Shown: positions 10,211 to 19,372 of the stretch, piece by piece
How positions within the stretch are numbered: the stretch's first letter is position 1
Layout of the letters: each line of letters starts with the position of its first letter
Assembly (NCBI RefSeq): GCF_002868715.1
Contig: NZ_PKLZ01000010.1
Coordinates: 114,050 to 178,049, forward strand
From: Kineobactrum sediminis
Lineage (GTDB): Bacteria; Pseudomonadota; Gammaproteobacteria; Pseudomonadales; Halieaceae
DNA length: 64,000 nucleotides
Direction of reading: 5' to 3'
Program-made: the position numbers and the translations under genes
Notes under the pieces: model-generated
Told to the model about the DNA's origin: nothing
The model's input: only the letters and a program-made list of their open reading frames with translations
Databases searched by the model: none

Positions 10211-10957
10211 TCAGCGTCCGCCGGAGAAGGAATCAGGATCGTTGTCATCCGGGTTCTGGATGAAGGTTGTCTGGGACAACAAACCCTCTTCAGCGTAGGA
10301 ATAACCCTTGCTGCCTGTTACCCGGAATACAATATCGTGAAAGCGGATTTCGTCTTCGCTCTGGAGCGTGCAGCGCCCATTGAGCGGCCTGCCGTTAATG
10401 ACCGTCCCATTGGATGAACCGAGATCCTCGATCGTTAACTGGCCGCCATCTATGTCCAGCCGCGCATGCTGGCGCGACACGTGCGGGCTGACCACGGCAA
10501 TATCGCTTTCAACGGAGCGCCCCAGTACGAGTGAGCGATCGATTCCAAAACTGAGACCCACCAGAGGCCCGGTTTCCGCAGTCAGCGTCCAGGCATAGCT
10601 CTCCGGAACTTCACTTTTACGAAAATAACGGGGTACGCCCGTTTCCCTGCGATCGTTGACGGGTGGGATGTTGGACAGGACCCGGCGCTCGACAAAAGGA
10701 CTGGAACGGACAATACCCTCGGGCGTAATCTGGAAAACCCAGGCCAGGGCAAAGGCCAGGGGGAATCCCGCAATAGCCGCGCCAAAGAGATAGCGCGAGA
10801 GCTCGTCTCCCTGCAGCTCAAGCAGGGGGAACAGGAGGTCGATAATCTGCAGCACCCCCCAGCATGCCACGACATAAAGGATGCAGGTCTGCATCACCTT
10901 GCGCCGACGCAACTCACGATAAAGGGCCTTCACGGTGGACTCCCGAACGGCAACCAT
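10211..10957 (-). CDS. Membrane-anchored FHA domain protein
   Basis: 248 residues. A basic N-terminus (LYRELRRRK) is followed by two transmembrane helices (about 22-44 and 56-76) and a short FQITPEGI junction, a layout I know from the membrane part of some adenylate-cyclase/TPR proteins of this lineage. A forkhead-associated domain follows (about 135-215) with phosphothreonine-binding residues in place: GRS (R147), VSRQHA (S161) and SSNGTVINGR (N183). It should bind a phosphorylated partner at the inner face of the membrane. No kinase gene is adjacent. It converges on queG with a 16-bp gap. Partner and process are unknown. Confidence 0.82.
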   Translation of the reverse strand: MVAVRESTVKALYRELRRRKVMQTCILYVVACWGVLQIIDLLFPLLELQGDELSRYLFGAAIAGFPLAFALAWVFQITPEGIVRSSPFVERRVLSNIPPVNDRRETGVPRYFRKSEVPESYAWTLTAETGPLVGLSFGIDRSLVLGRSVESDIAVVSPHVSRQHARLDIDGGQLTIEDLGSSNGTVINGRPLNGRCTLQSEDEIRFHDIVFRVTGSKGYSYAEEGLLSQTTFIQNPDDNDPDSFSGGR

Positions 10958-11052
10958 CGCGGTGTTAGCGCCCGTAACGCCGCGGCGGGCTACAAGGCGA
11001 CCTGCCGCGAAGAATGAGGATACCAGTCACTGTAATGTCCAATCGCTTCTCC

Positions 11053-11598
11053 TCAGCCGAGATTCAAAAAATGACTACGGTAATAGCGCAACTCTTCAAT
11101 CGATTCGCGGATATCATCCAGTGCCTGGTGGCTACTGGTTTTGGAAATCCCCTGCTCAAGGTCCGGACGCCATCGTTGCATCAATATCTTCAGGGTACTG
11201 ACATCCAGGTTACGATAGTGAAAATATTCCTGTAATTGAGACATGTGTCGCACCATGAAGCGACGATCCTGGCAAATGCTGTTGCCGCACATTGGCGAGG
11301 CGCCGGCTGGCACCCAGAGCTCCAGGAAAGCAATCGTAAGGCTCGCGGCCTCCGCTTCACTGACCGTGCTTGAACGCACCCTCTCCACCAACCCTGAACG
11401 GGTATGATGCGTCGTGTTCCATTCATCCATCCCGGCCAGTGTTTCATCGGATTGATGAATCGCAAGCACGGGTCCTTCGGCGAGAGTATTCAGTTCGCTG
11501 TCGGTGATAATGGTGGCAATTTCTATCACCCGGTCTGAATCGGGATCAAGCCCTGTCATTTCCAGATCGACCCAGATCAGGTTGCCCGGCTGCTGCAT
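11053..11598 (-). CDS. orn: Oligoribonuclease Orn
   Basis: Essential 3'-5' exoribonuclease of the DEDDh family that degrades di- and oligoribonucleotides, including pGpG from c-di-GMP breakdown. The 181-residue product starts [20 protein letters not shown]. Catalytic acids D11 and E13 lie in DLEMTG, D111 in CQDRRF, H157 and D161/D162 in SSHQALDD. An upstream extension to 11640 adds 14 residues without family similarity, so ATG 11598 is chosen. It is divergent from rsgA, a common gammaproteobacterial pairing. Confidence 0.96.
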   Translation of the reverse strand: MQQPGNLIWVDLEMTGLDPDSDRVIEIATIITDSELNTLAEGPVLAIHQSDETLAGMDEWNTTHHTRSGLVERVRSSTVSEAEAASLTIAFLELWVPAGASPMCGNSICQDRRFMVRHMSQLQEYFHYRNLDVSTLKILMQRWRPDLEQGISKTSSHQALDDIRESIEELRYYRSHFLNLG

Positions 11599-11646
11599 GA
11601 TGTCTGCATTCCTGTGATGATTATTGGGGCAGTGTATCAAATTGCC

Positions 11647-11675
11647 TCGACAGCGCCACGCCGGGCGCTAATAAT
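11647..11675 (+). promoter_or_regulatory. Candidate sigma-70 promoter of rsgA
   Basis: TCGACA (11647-11652), a 17-base spacer, then AATAAT (11670-11675); each hexamer is one mismatch from consensus. Transcription would start near 11682, the A of the rsgA ATG, implying a leaderless or nearly leaderless mRNA. No Shine-Dalgarno-like sequence precedes that ATG, which fits. Confidence 0.45.
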
Positions 11676-11681
11676 GCTCTG

Positions 11682-12701
11682 ATGACCAAACGCAAACTCA
11701 GCCGCCAGCAATCCTGGCGGATCAGCAAGATCCAGCAGGAGCGCACTGACCGCGCCAACCGGCGCGAGCAACTTACCGACGAGGTGCTGGGCGCGGGAGA
11801 GCTGGGCCCGGAACAGGATGGGCTGATCATTGCGCACTTTGGCACCCAGGTACAGGTCGAAGCCGAAAGCGGCAGCAGCCAGCGCTGCCACCTCCGCGCC
11901 AACCTCGATGGCCTTGTTACCGGGGACCGCGTTGTCTGGTGTGCCGGTGACCCGGTCGGCGTGGTAGTGGCCCGCCACCCGCGGCACAGCGAGCTACGCC
12001 GGCCTGACCCTTACGGTAAGCTGAAACCGATTGCCGCCAATATCGACCAGATTCTGGTAGTGATAGCGCCTTTTCCCGAACCGCATGGCAACCTGATCGA
12101 CCGCTACCTGGTGGCCGCGGAGGCCGTTGATATCGAACCGGTGCTGGTCCTGAACAAGACCGACCTGCTGGATCGGGACCCGGCCCTGCAGGGGCGAATG
12201 GACGCGCTGCTTGCACTCTATCCGACCCTGGGTTATCGCCTGCTGCGAACCTGCAGCCACAGCGGGGGCCTGGAAGAACTGCACCAGGCCCTGCAGGGGC
12301 GTATCAGTATTTTTGTTGGCCAGTCCGGGGTAGGCAAATCGTCACTGGTCAATGCGCTACTGCCGGAGGCGGATCTGCGGGTGGGTCCGCTGTCCGAATT
12401 GCGCCAGACAGGTACCCACACCACCACCACGGCACAGTTGTTTCATATACCTGCAGGCGGCAGTCTCATAGACTCCCCGGGTATTCGCGAATTTGGCTTG
12501 TGGCACATGAGCCGTGACCAGGTCGAGTTCGGCTTTCGCGAATTCAGGCCCCTGCTCGGACACTGCCGCTTTCGCGATTGCCGCCATGAACGCGAACCCG
12601 GCTGCGCCATCCTGGCTGCGGCAGCCACGGGTGAGATCAGTACCAGCCGGCTGCAGAGCTACCGGCACATCATCAGCACGCTCGAGCAACCCAACGGCTA
12701 A
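11682..12701 (+). CDS. rsgA: Ribosome small subunit-dependent GTPase RsgA
   Basis: Circularly permuted GTPase that checks late 30S subunit maturation. The 339-residue protein starts with the basic stretch [20 protein letters not shown] typical of the family, followed by an OB-fold. GTPase motifs are in permuted order: G4 NKTD (158-161), G1 GQSGVGKS (213-220) and G3 DSPG (264-267). The C-terminal zinc knuckle uses C295, C300, H302 and C308. It is divergent from orn. Confidence 0.96.
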   Translation: MTKRKLSRQQSWRISKIQQERTDRANRREQLTDEVLGAGELGPEQDGLIIAHFGTQVQVEAESGSSQRCHLRANLDGLVTGDRVVWCAGDPVGVVVARHPRHSELRRPDPYGKLKPIAANIDQILVVIAPFPEPHGNLIDRYLVAAEAVDIEPVLVLNKTDLLDRDPALQGRMDALLALYPTLGYRLLRTCSHSGGLEELHQALQGRISIFVGQSGVGKSSLVNALLPEADLRVGPLSELRQTGTHTTTTAQLFHIPAGGSLIDSPGIREFGLWHMSRDQVEFGFREFRPLLGHCRFRDCRHEREPGCAILAAAATGEISTSRLQSYRHIISTLEQPNG

Positions 12702-12717
12702 CTCATCCCAGGCCCCC

Positions 12718-13581
12718 TCAGCTCGCTGCGCGCCCGCCCAGATTACCCAGTGCTTCGCCCAGTCGGGTCCGGGATTCGGGTCCATAGCCGGAGACCCAGT
12801 GCATGCGGGCCTCGGGGAACAACAGGATCACGGTGGAGCCCAGCTGGAAGCGCCCCATTTCTTCGCCCCTGGCGAGCTTTACCGGCTCGGGTAGCTTTTG
12901 GTAATCGCTCCGCATCGGGCGACGCGGTGGAGGCGTGACCTGGCCGGACCAGACGGTGTCGATACCGGCAACCACCATCGCGCCAACCAGGATCATGGCC
13001 ATTGGCCCCGCAGCGGTATCGAAGTAGCATACGAGGCGTTCATTGCGCGCAAACAGGCGATCGACCCCCGCGGCGGTCGTTGGATTTACCGAGAATAATT
13101 TCCCCGGAATGTAGGTGGTTGCCAGCAATTCACCGTCAATCGGCATATGCACCCGATGATAATCCTGCGGAGACAGGTAAATGGTGGCAAACTCCCCATT
13201 GCGAAACCAGGCCGCGCGCTCATCATCGCCACCCAGCAGCGCCCAGGTCGAGTAGTGATGGCCCTTGGCCTGGAAGAGACTCGATTCTTCAATCTGGCCA
13301 ATCTGGCTGACACGGCCATCCACGGGGCACACGATATCCGCGTCCGCGAGCGGCCGCAGGTCCTCGCGTAACGCCCGGGTAAAGAACGCATTAAAGCTGG
13401 CATAGGCCTCCGGTTGCGACTCTGCCGCCTCCGACATGTCCACTTCAAAGATCCTGATGAAACAGCGTATCCCCCAGTTCTTAAGCCAGACCGGGTGGCG
13501 CAGGCCCGCCAACCAACCGGTGCAGCGCGACAGCGCATGCTGGGGTACGAGGTACTGTAACAAGACAAACAATGCTTTCAT
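12718..13581 (-). CDS. psd: Phosphatidylserine decarboxylase proenzyme
   Basis: Inner-membrane pyruvoyl enzyme that makes phosphatidylethanolamine. The 287-residue proenzyme has the self-cleavage motif LGST (247-250, Ser249 becoming the pyruvoyl group), the catalytic Asp in PVDGR (D88) and the His in YHRVHMP (H142), the complete triad for autoprocessing. A hydrophobic N-terminus (4-12) and amphipathic segments are consistent with membrane association. It converges with rsgA (16-bp gap) and shares an intergenic region of about 250 bp with the divergent exoribonuclease gene. Confidence 0.96.
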   Translation of the reverse strand: MKALFVLLQYLVPQHALSRCTGWLAGLRHPVWLKNWGIRCFIRIFEVDMSEAAESQPEAYASFNAFFTRALREDLRPLADADIVCPVDGRVSQIGQIEESSLFQAKGHHYSTWALLGGDDERAAWFRNGEFATIYLSPQDYHRVHMPIDGELLATTYIPGKLFSVNPTTAAGVDRLFARNERLVCYFDTAAGPMAMILVGAMVVAGIDTVWSGQVTPPPRRPMRSDYQKLPEPVKLARGEEMGRFQLGSTVILLFPEARMHWVSGYGPESRTRLGEALGNLGGRAAS

Positions 13582-13763
13582 TCAGGGGGGTGTCCGTGAT
13601 TAAACCAGGATAGATACCGCGTCGGCGCCAGCTTAGCAGAATTTACCGTAAGCGGGCAGACTCACCGGGATGTCCGGCACAGGCCCGCGCCTGCAGAGAC
13701 CAGCCGCAGACCGGCGGCCTCGCCACACCGGTGGCGCCGTGCCGCAGCTATTTGCAGTAGCGC

Positions 13764-13792
13764 CTGACAGCGACCCCGTTTTCGGCTACGAT
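13764..13792 (+). promoter_or_regulatory. Candidate sigma-70 promoter of the RNase II family gene
   Basis: CTGACA (13764-13769), a 17-base spacer and TACGAT (13787-13792), about 42 bases before the ATG at 13834. The rest of the 252-bp region between psd and this gene shows no ORF or repeat I can support. Confidence 0.5.
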
Positions 13793-13833
13793 AGACCCCC
13801 AATCCACTATTCCAAAAGCTGCTTACCGACGCG

Positions 13834-15834
13834 ATGCTCAACAACGATACTCTCGCCCAGCTCAAGGGCCTCAAATCCCAAATGGAGGCCGAAAAAGAGC
13901 GAGCCAACGCAGTCGTCAAGGGCACGCAGTCACGCTACGGCTTTGCGGTTCTTGACGATGGCCGGGAAATATTCATTCCCCCGGACGAAATGCTCAAGGT
14001 TTTTCCCGATGACAAGGTGCAGGTGTGTGTTCGCCCCTCCGGCGACAACAAGGTTATCGCCGACATCGAGAAATTGATCGAAAGCCCTCTCGCGGGGTTT
14101 TCGGGACGTTGCGTGCGCAAGGGCAAAGCCCTGTTTGTGCAACCGGACCTGCCGCAACTGAAGCGCTGGCTGTTCATCCCGCCGCATGCCCGCAATGGTG
14201 TCAAGGAAGGTGACTACCTGCGCTGCGCCATTCTGCGTCACCCGATTCGCGACGGTAAGCCCCAGGCCAAGATCCTGGAAGTGCTGGGCGATGACAGCAC
14301 GCCCGGCATAGAAAACCGCTACACCATGAGCAAGTACCGCCTTGCAACCAGCTGGAGCACGCCCGCCCTGGCGGACGTCGAGCAACTGCTGGCCAACTGC
14401 AAGCCGTTGGAAACCCAGCCGCGCCGCGACCTGACCGGGCTCGAGTTCGTGTCCATCGATGCCGCCAAAACCCAGGATATTGACGATGCCCTGTACGCGG
14501 AGATCAGCAGTGATGGCTGGACTTTATACGTCGCAATAGCCGACCCCACCGCCTACATTGAAGCGGGCTCCAGGCTACACCAGGATATTGCCGCTCGCGG
14601 CACGTCCATCTATTTCCATGGTGATGTCCTGCCCATGCTGCCGGAAGTGCTGGCCCAGGACACCTGCGCCCTGTCCGAGGGCAATGACAGGGCCGCACTG
14701 GTATGCAAGATCGCGGTGAGCGACAGCGGCAAGGTCGGTGACTTTGAATTCATTGAGGCGACCGTGCGCTCCCGGGGCAAACTCTCCTACTTTGCGGTTG
14801 ATCGCTATCTCACCGGTCACAGCAGCGATCTGATGAGCCATGCCACCCCGCTGGAGGCACTTTATCAGGTGTATCGCGCCTTGCGCGGGCAACGCGAAGC
14901 GGATGAACTGGTAATGGAGGATCGCAGCGAATACCGCTGGATCCTCAACGACAAAAAGCAGATTGAGAACATCGAGCCCTACGAGAAACTGTTATCGCAG
15001 AAGGTCGTGGAAGAGTGCATGATCGCCGCCAACCGTTGCGCGGCGCGTTTTCTTGTGGATTCCGACAGTAGCGGCCCGTTTGTCACCCATCCGGGGTTCC
15101 GCGGCGATCGGCTGGATGAAGTACGCAAGTTTCTTGCCCTGCACGCACCGGATGCCGCCGACCTGGCTCCCGTCACCCGGGAAGGTTACCGGGATATCAT
15201 GCGCCACCTGGCCGGGTGCGATCATGCCCTGCCCCTCAGGAGCATGATCAACCGTCTGCTTACCCGGGCCGAATTATCCACCAAAGCCGGCCTGCATATG
15301 GGTATGGCGCTGGACTGCTACACCAACTGCACGTCGCCGCTGCGCAAATATGTCGATTTTCTGGTGCACCTCCAGATCAAGGCCGCGCTGAACAGCAATG
15401 GGGCGAACCTCGTTTCCCCGGAGCAGCTTGCGGCCCTCAAGGAGCGCCTCACTACTGCCCGTGCGGCCACCCTTGAGGCAGAGCGCTGGCTCGCCAGCAA
15501 GTACCTGGCGCGACAGGCACCGCAAATGGTTAATGGCTTCAGTGGCAGGATTGTCTATATCAACAGCTCGGGATTCAGCGTCAAACTGGAGGACAATGGG
15601 CTGGAAGGCTTTGTCGACCTGCGCAAGGATCCGGAGAAGTTCAGTTACGATAAGTGGACCGCCAGTCTCACCAGCACCAGCCGCCGCTTCCAGCTTGGCC
15701 AGGTAGTGGCACTTGAATACCTCGGAGCAGACAGCGATAACCAGTACCAGGCGCTGTTCAGGGTCCCCGGCGGCGTTGGCCTGAAACCGGCCAAAGACAG
15801 CGCAGCCCCCGCCGAACAGGATTCAAGCCAGTAA
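13834..15834 (+). CDS. rnb: Ribonuclease II family 3'-5' exoribonuclease
   Basis: Processive hydrolytic exoribonuclease degrading single-stranded RNA. The 666-residue protein has N-terminal cold-shock/OB regions (about 25-170), the RNB catalytic domain with the magnesium-binding acids in SIDAAKTQDIDD (D209, D215, D217, D218), the downstream GLHMGMALDCYTNCTSPLRKYVDF segment near residues 487-510 that carries family-conserved Thr/Ser-Pro-Leu-Arg, and a C-terminal S1-like barrel (about 568-650). Length matches E. coli RNase II (644) rather than the longer RNase R. Confidence 0.9.
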   Translation: MLNNDTLAQLKGLKSQMEAEKERANAVVKGTQSRYGFAVLDDGREIFIPPDEMLKVFPDDKVQVCVRPSGDNKVIADIEKLIESPLAGFSGRCVRKGKALFVQPDLPQLKRWLFIPPHARNGVKEGDYLRCAILRHPIRDGKPQAKILEVLGDDSTPGIENRYTMSKYRLATSWSTPALADVEQLLANCKPLETQPRRDLTGLEFVSIDAAKTQDIDDALYAEISSDGWTLYVAIADPTAYIEAGSRLHQDIAARGTSIYFHGDVLPMLPEVLAQDTCALSEGNDRAALVCKIAVSDSGKVGDFEFIEATVRSRGKLSYFAVDRYLTGHSSDLMSHATPLEALYQVYRALRGQREADELVMEDRSEYRWILNDKKQIENIEPYEKLLSQKVVEECMIAANRCAARFLVDSDSSGPFVTHPGFRGDRLDEVRKFLALHAPDAADLAPVTREGYRDIMRHLAGCDHALPLRSMINRLLTRAELSTKAGLHMGMALDCYTNCTSPLRKYVDFLVHLQIKAALNSNGANLVSPEQLAALKERLTTARAATLEAERWLASKYLARQAPQMVNGFSGRIVYINSSGFSVKLEDNGLEGFVDLRKDPEKFSYDKWTASLTSTSRRFQLGQVVALEYLGADSDNQYQALFRVPGGVGLKPAKDSAAPAEQDSSQ

Positions 15835-15839
15835 CCCAC

Positions 15840-15860
15840 AGCCGGGCATGGCGCCCGGCT
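15840..15860. terminator. Stem-loop between convergent genes
   Basis: Eight-base arms AGCCGGGC (15840-15847) and GCCCGGCT (15853-15860) around a 5-base loop, sitting exactly between the stop codons of the exoribonuclease gene and asnS. There is no clear T-run on either side, so it is at best a weak or Rho-assisted bidirectional terminator. Confidence 0.5.
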
Positions 15861-17258
15861 TCAAAAGCTGGCGTTACCGGGTGTGCGCGGGAAGGGAATG
15901 GCGTCGCGCACATTCTCCATACCGGTCACGTAGTTAAGCAGGCGCTCAAAACCAAGACCGAAACCGGCATGGGGCACACTGCCGTAACGACGCAGGTCGC
16001 GATACCACCATAACTCCTCGCGCAGATGGGCATCCATGCGCGCGTCCAGCACATCCAGCCGCTCCTCCCGCTGGCTGCCGCCAATAATCTCGCCAATACC
16101 GGGTGCCAGTACGTCCATCGCGGCGACCGTTTTCTCATCGTCATTGAGGCGCATGTAAAAGGCCTTGATCTCCCTGGGGTAATTCATCACCACCACCGGG
16201 CGACCGACATGCGTCTCGGCCAGATAGCGCTCGTGCTCCGAGGCCAGGTCAGTCCCCCAGGTCACCGGGAATTCAAAGCGCTTGCCGCACGATTGCAAAA
16301 TACGAACGGCTTCGGTGTAGTCAAGGCGCTCGAAAGGCTGGTCGATTACCGTACGCAGCCGGTCGATGACCGTTGTATCAATATGCTGGCGGAAGAAGCC
16401 CATGTCATCTTCGCGCTCCTCCAGCACCCGGGTGAACAGGTGTTTCAGCAGGTCCTCGGCCAGATCGGCGTTGGCCGCCAGATCAGCAAAGGCGATCTCC
16501 GGCTCCACCATCCAGAACTCAGCAAGATGACGACTGGTGTTGGAGTTTTCCGCCCGGAAGGTGGGGCCGAAAGTATAAACCTTGCTCATGGCCAGACAGT
16601 AGGATTCCACCTCCAGTTGTCCGGACACGGTCAGGAACGCGTCGCCGTGAAAGAAGTCGTGGCTGTGATCGACCGAGCCATCCGCGTGGCGCGGCAGATT
16701 GGCCAGATCCAGGGTGCTCACCCGGAACAGTTCACCCGCACCCTCGCAATCACTGCCGGTGATGATGGGCGTATTGACCCAGTAAAAACCCTGACCGTAG
16801 AAATAGTTGTGGATGGCATTGGCCAACGTGGCCCGTATTCGGGTGATGGCGCCGAAGGTGTTGGTGCGCGGCCGCAAATGCGCCTGGGTACGCAGGTATT
16901 CAAAGCTGTGGCGCTTTTTGGCGATGGGGTAGGAGTCGGTATCCTCTACCCAGCCAACCACCGTAACTTCGGTGGCCTGAATCTCCACCGACTGCCCCTT
17001 GCCCTGGGAGGCCACCAGTTCACCGGTGACTGTGACCGCGCAACCCGTGGACAGCTTGAGAATTTCGCTGTCGTAATTGCCCAGGCTGTTCGGCACCACC
17101 GCCTGGATTGGGTCAAAGGACGAGCCGTCGTGAATGGCCAGAAAAGAAATGCCGGCTTTGGAGTCGCGCTTGCTGCGCAACCAGCCGCTGACCGTAACGG
17201 TAGCGCCGGGCTGTACCTCGCCCTTGAGTGCATGTGCTACCGGGATATTTTCAGACAT
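15861..17258 (-). CDS. asnS: Asparaginyl-tRNA synthetase
   Basis: Class IIb aminoacyl-tRNA synthetase charging tRNA-Asn. The 465-residue protein has an N-terminal OB-fold anticodon-binding domain (about 15-105), motif 2 in [20 protein letters not shown] and motif 3 in [19 protein letters not shown] close to the C-terminus, ending [12 protein letters not shown]. The Asn-specific length and ending distinguish it from AspS and LysS. It is monocistronic by layout, with about 90 bp to the next leftward gene upstream. Confidence 0.96.
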   Translation of the reverse strand: MSENIPVAHALKGEVQPGATVTVSGWLRSKRDSKAGISFLAIHDGSSFDPIQAVVPNSLGNYDSEILKLSTGCAVTVTGELVASQGKGQSVEIQATEVTVVGWVEDTDSYPIAKKRHSFEYLRTQAHLRPRTNTFGAITRIRATLANAIHNYFYGQGFYWVNTPIITGSDCEGAGELFRVSTLDLANLPRHADGSVDHSHDFFHGDAFLTVSGQLEVESYCLAMSKVYTFGPTFRAENSNTSRHLAEFWMVEPEIAFADLAANADLAEDLLKHLFTRVLEEREDDMGFFRQHIDTTVIDRLRTVIDQPFERLDYTEAVRILQSCGKRFEFPVTWGTDLASEHERYLAETHVGRPVVVMNYPREIKAFYMRLNDDEKTVAAMDVLAPGIGEIIGGSQREERLDVLDARMDAHLREELWWYRDLRRYGSVPHAGFGLGFERLLNYVTGMENVRDAIPFPRTPGNASF

Positions 17259-17350
17259 TGAGGGGGACTCTGCTAGTGGCCATCAGGACGCAGCAGAATA
17301 CCGAAATGAGGTCGCGGCCGCCAGTGTTCCGGGGGCCGCGAGGTGACTTC

Positions 17351-17896
17351 TCAGCGGGCAATCCGGTTCAGGGTGGTGCCCTCAAAATCAATGGAATCAT
17401 ACAGCTCCGAGTCGGAAAAACTGAATCCCAGCATCGGGTGCTCCTCTCGCTCGAGCTCGATAGCGCCATTAATATCGGCGGTTACCAGGTCAATCTCGCC
17501 ATGGACCCCATCCTTCCAGCCAACCGTATTGCGGAAGGAAATCAGGGCATCGTCGGTCATGAACAGGATCACCTCGGATTTGCGCGCAGCGTCGGCAAGC
17601 TCATCACGGCGGTCGGCGGCAGTTGCATAATAAGCCACGGGCTCACCACCCACGAGCAGTGCGCCCTCGCCGTACAAGCCGCCAGTGCCAAAGCCCATTT
17701 CCACCACATCCGGGAATACCAGTATGCCGCGGGCACGGCTGATCAATTCGGCAGACCCGGGCGCATAACTGAGTAACGCATCCAGGGCATCGCCGGACTT
17801 GAGACGAATATCATCGCGGTTGTCGGCCAGGGCCTGGGGTACCAGCAATGCGGCCGTCACCAGCAAAAGGGGCAAACGAAACAGTGAAATTGTCAT
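17351..17896 (-). CDS. Secreted SYLF/YSC84-type lipid-binding protein
   Basis: 181 residues with a signal peptide (1-24, ending QALA) and a SYLF (Ysc84) domain: DALLSYAPGSAELISRARGILVFPDVVEMGFGTGGLYGEGALL. The family binds phosphoinositides in eukaryotes; the bacterial role is poorly known. The frame is open to 17944, but ATG 17896 places the hydrophobic signal directly after the start. It lies 17 bp downstream of the short-chain dehydrogenase gene and is probably cotranscribed with it. Confidence 0.82.
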   Translation of the reverse strand: MTISLFRLPLLLVTAALLVPQALADNRDDIRLKSGDALDALLSYAPGSAELISRARGILVFPDVVEMGFGTGGLYGEGALLVGGEPVAYYATAADRRDELADAARKSEVILFMTDDALISFRNTVGWKDGVHGEIDLVTADINGAIELEREEHPMLGFSFSDSELYDSIDFEGTTLNRIAR

Positions 17897-17913
17897 GAGT
17901 GGTAAGTCTCCAG

Positions 17914-18873
17914 TCAGTTTGTGCAGAAGGTTTGTCCCACCCACTGCTGCGAAAGTTGCCAGAGGCGGTCTGCCATGGCGGTGTCTAGTGCATAGGATTC
18001 CACTCCCCCGGCCCGGTCTGCGGTAGCGGCCTCGGCAATCTGGCAGTCCTCCAGGTAGAGGCCTCCACGGCCCGCAAGCTCGCTACTGGTAGCCGCCCAG
18101 ACACTGGTTGCAGCGCCCTGGGGAATGCTCTTGAAGCGCATCTTGCCGCCGGGAAAACTGGCGGCAACCTGCTTCATGTCATCGTCGTTCATATGCCGGC
18201 CCAACTCGGTCATTATCGCGCCCGGGTGCACCGCGAAAGCGCGAATACCGTCAGCGCGCGTACGTGCATCGAGGCCTACCGAGAACAAGGCGTTGGCTGT
18301 CTTGGATTGCCCATAGGCTTGCCATTTATCATAGGGTCGCCGCTGGTAGTCCGGGTCGTCAAAGTCCATCCCGGCAAAACGATGTCCCGCCGAGCTGAGA
18401 TTAATGACCCGGGCCTCGCCGCTGACTTGCGCCGCTGCGCGCAATGCCGGCAACAACAGGCAGGTCAGCAGGAAATGACCCAGGTGATTGGTACCCAGCT
18501 GCAGTTCGTGGCCCTGGGCGGTCGCGCCCTGGGGGCAGGCCATAACCCCCGCATTGTTAATCAGCAGGTCTATACGCGGGCATGCCGCCAGCAAGCCGGT
18601 GGCGGCAGTACGCACCTGGTCGAGATCCGCAAGGTCGAGCAGGGCGCACTCAAGCTGGCCAGCCAGTGACTCTGCCTGCAGTGTCGATACCGCTGCATCC
18701 AGTTTGCGACGGTCCCTGGCCAGCAGGTAAACCGTGGCACCTGCCGAGGCAAGGCTCCGGGCCGTCTCTATACCCAGGCCCGCGGAAGCGCCGGTCACCA
18801 GAGCCACTTTCCCCACCAGGGACTGGCCGGAGATAATATCCGAAGTGGTGGTTTCAAATCCGGGGTTGGGCAT
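17914..18873 (-). CDS. Short-chain dehydrogenase/reductase
   Basis: 319-residue classical SDR similar in length and motifs to retinol dehydrogenase/WWOX-like enzymes. Cofactor motif TGASAGLG (27-34), NNAGVMA (106-112), active-site Ser160/161 in NLSSAGH and Tyr187-x3-Lys191 in YGQSK. Start 18873 is chosen because AGGAG lies 7 bases upstream; another ATG at 18897 lacks this. The substrate cannot be told from sequence. It is divergent from the PPOX-like gene. Confidence 0.85.
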   Translation of the reverse strand: MPNPGFETTTSDIISGQSLVGKVALVTGASAGLGIETARSLASAGATVYLLARDRRKLDAAVSTLQAESLAGQLECALLDLADLDQVRTAATGLLAACPRIDLLINNAGVMACPQGATAQGHELQLGTNHLGHFLLTCLLLPALRAAAQVSGEARVINLSSAGHRFAGMDFDDPDYQRRPYDKWQAYGQSKTANALFSVGLDARTRADGIRAFAVHPGAIMTELGRHMNDDDMKQVAASFPGGKMRFKSIPQGAATSVWAATSSELAGRGGLYLEDCQIAEAATADRAGGVESYALDTAMADRLWQLSQQWVGQTFCTN

Positions 18874-18979
18874 AGAGTGGCTCCTGTGGCCGGGCAAGTT
18901 CTGTTATCGTTGAACCATTGTGCCGTTAAAGTGCAAGCGCCGTCACGCCATTCGGCGCCAGAATCTGGTGAAATCTCCA

Positions 18980-19372
18980 ATGAATACAGAATTATTGATC
19001 CGCCTCGAACAGGGCAACTATCTCAGCCTGGCAACTCGCAAACGCAGCGGCGAATGGGTGGCCACACCGGTCTGGTTTGCGCCTCATGAAGACAGCTATT
19101 ACCTGTTCTCCGCAGGGGATGCCGGTAAGGTCAAGCGCTTGCGTAACTTCAGCGCGGCGCGTATCGCACCCTGCACAGTGACCGGTAGGCTCACCGGCAG
19201 CTGGATAAATGTGTCCGCTTTTTTGGTGGAGGACGAGGCCGAGGCGGTACTTGCGCTGGCTGCATTGCGTCGCAAGTATGGCTGGCAGATGGCCCTGACC
19301 GACCTGCTGTCGCGACTAACCGGTAAAATGTCCAAACGCAGCTATATCAGGGTTGATCCGTTGGCAACCTAA
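18980..19372 (+). CDS. PPOX-class (pyridoxamine 5'-phosphate oxidase-like) flavin-binding split-barrel protein
   Basis: 130 residues beginning MNTELLIRLEQGNYLSLATR, with the strand order of the FMN/F420-binding split barrel (YLSLATRKRSGEWVATPVWF, then YLFSAGDAGKVKRLRNF). Members include F420-dependent reductases, but F420 use is not established here. The frame is open to 18920 upstream without similarity. Its last 4 bases overlap the end of the convergent TPR gene. Confidence 0.7.
   Translation: MNTELLIRLEQGNYLSLATRKRSGEWVATPVWFAPHEDSYYLFSAGDAGKVKRLRNFSAARIAPCTVTGRLTGSWINVSAFLVEDEAEAVLALAALRRKYGWQMALTDLLSRLTGKMSKRSYIRVDPLAT

Noticed and set aside
16026..17261. 411-residue plus-strand open frame opposite asnS.
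   Set aside because: Lies entirely over a full-length, unmistakable asnS; long antisense frames are common in GC-rich genes.
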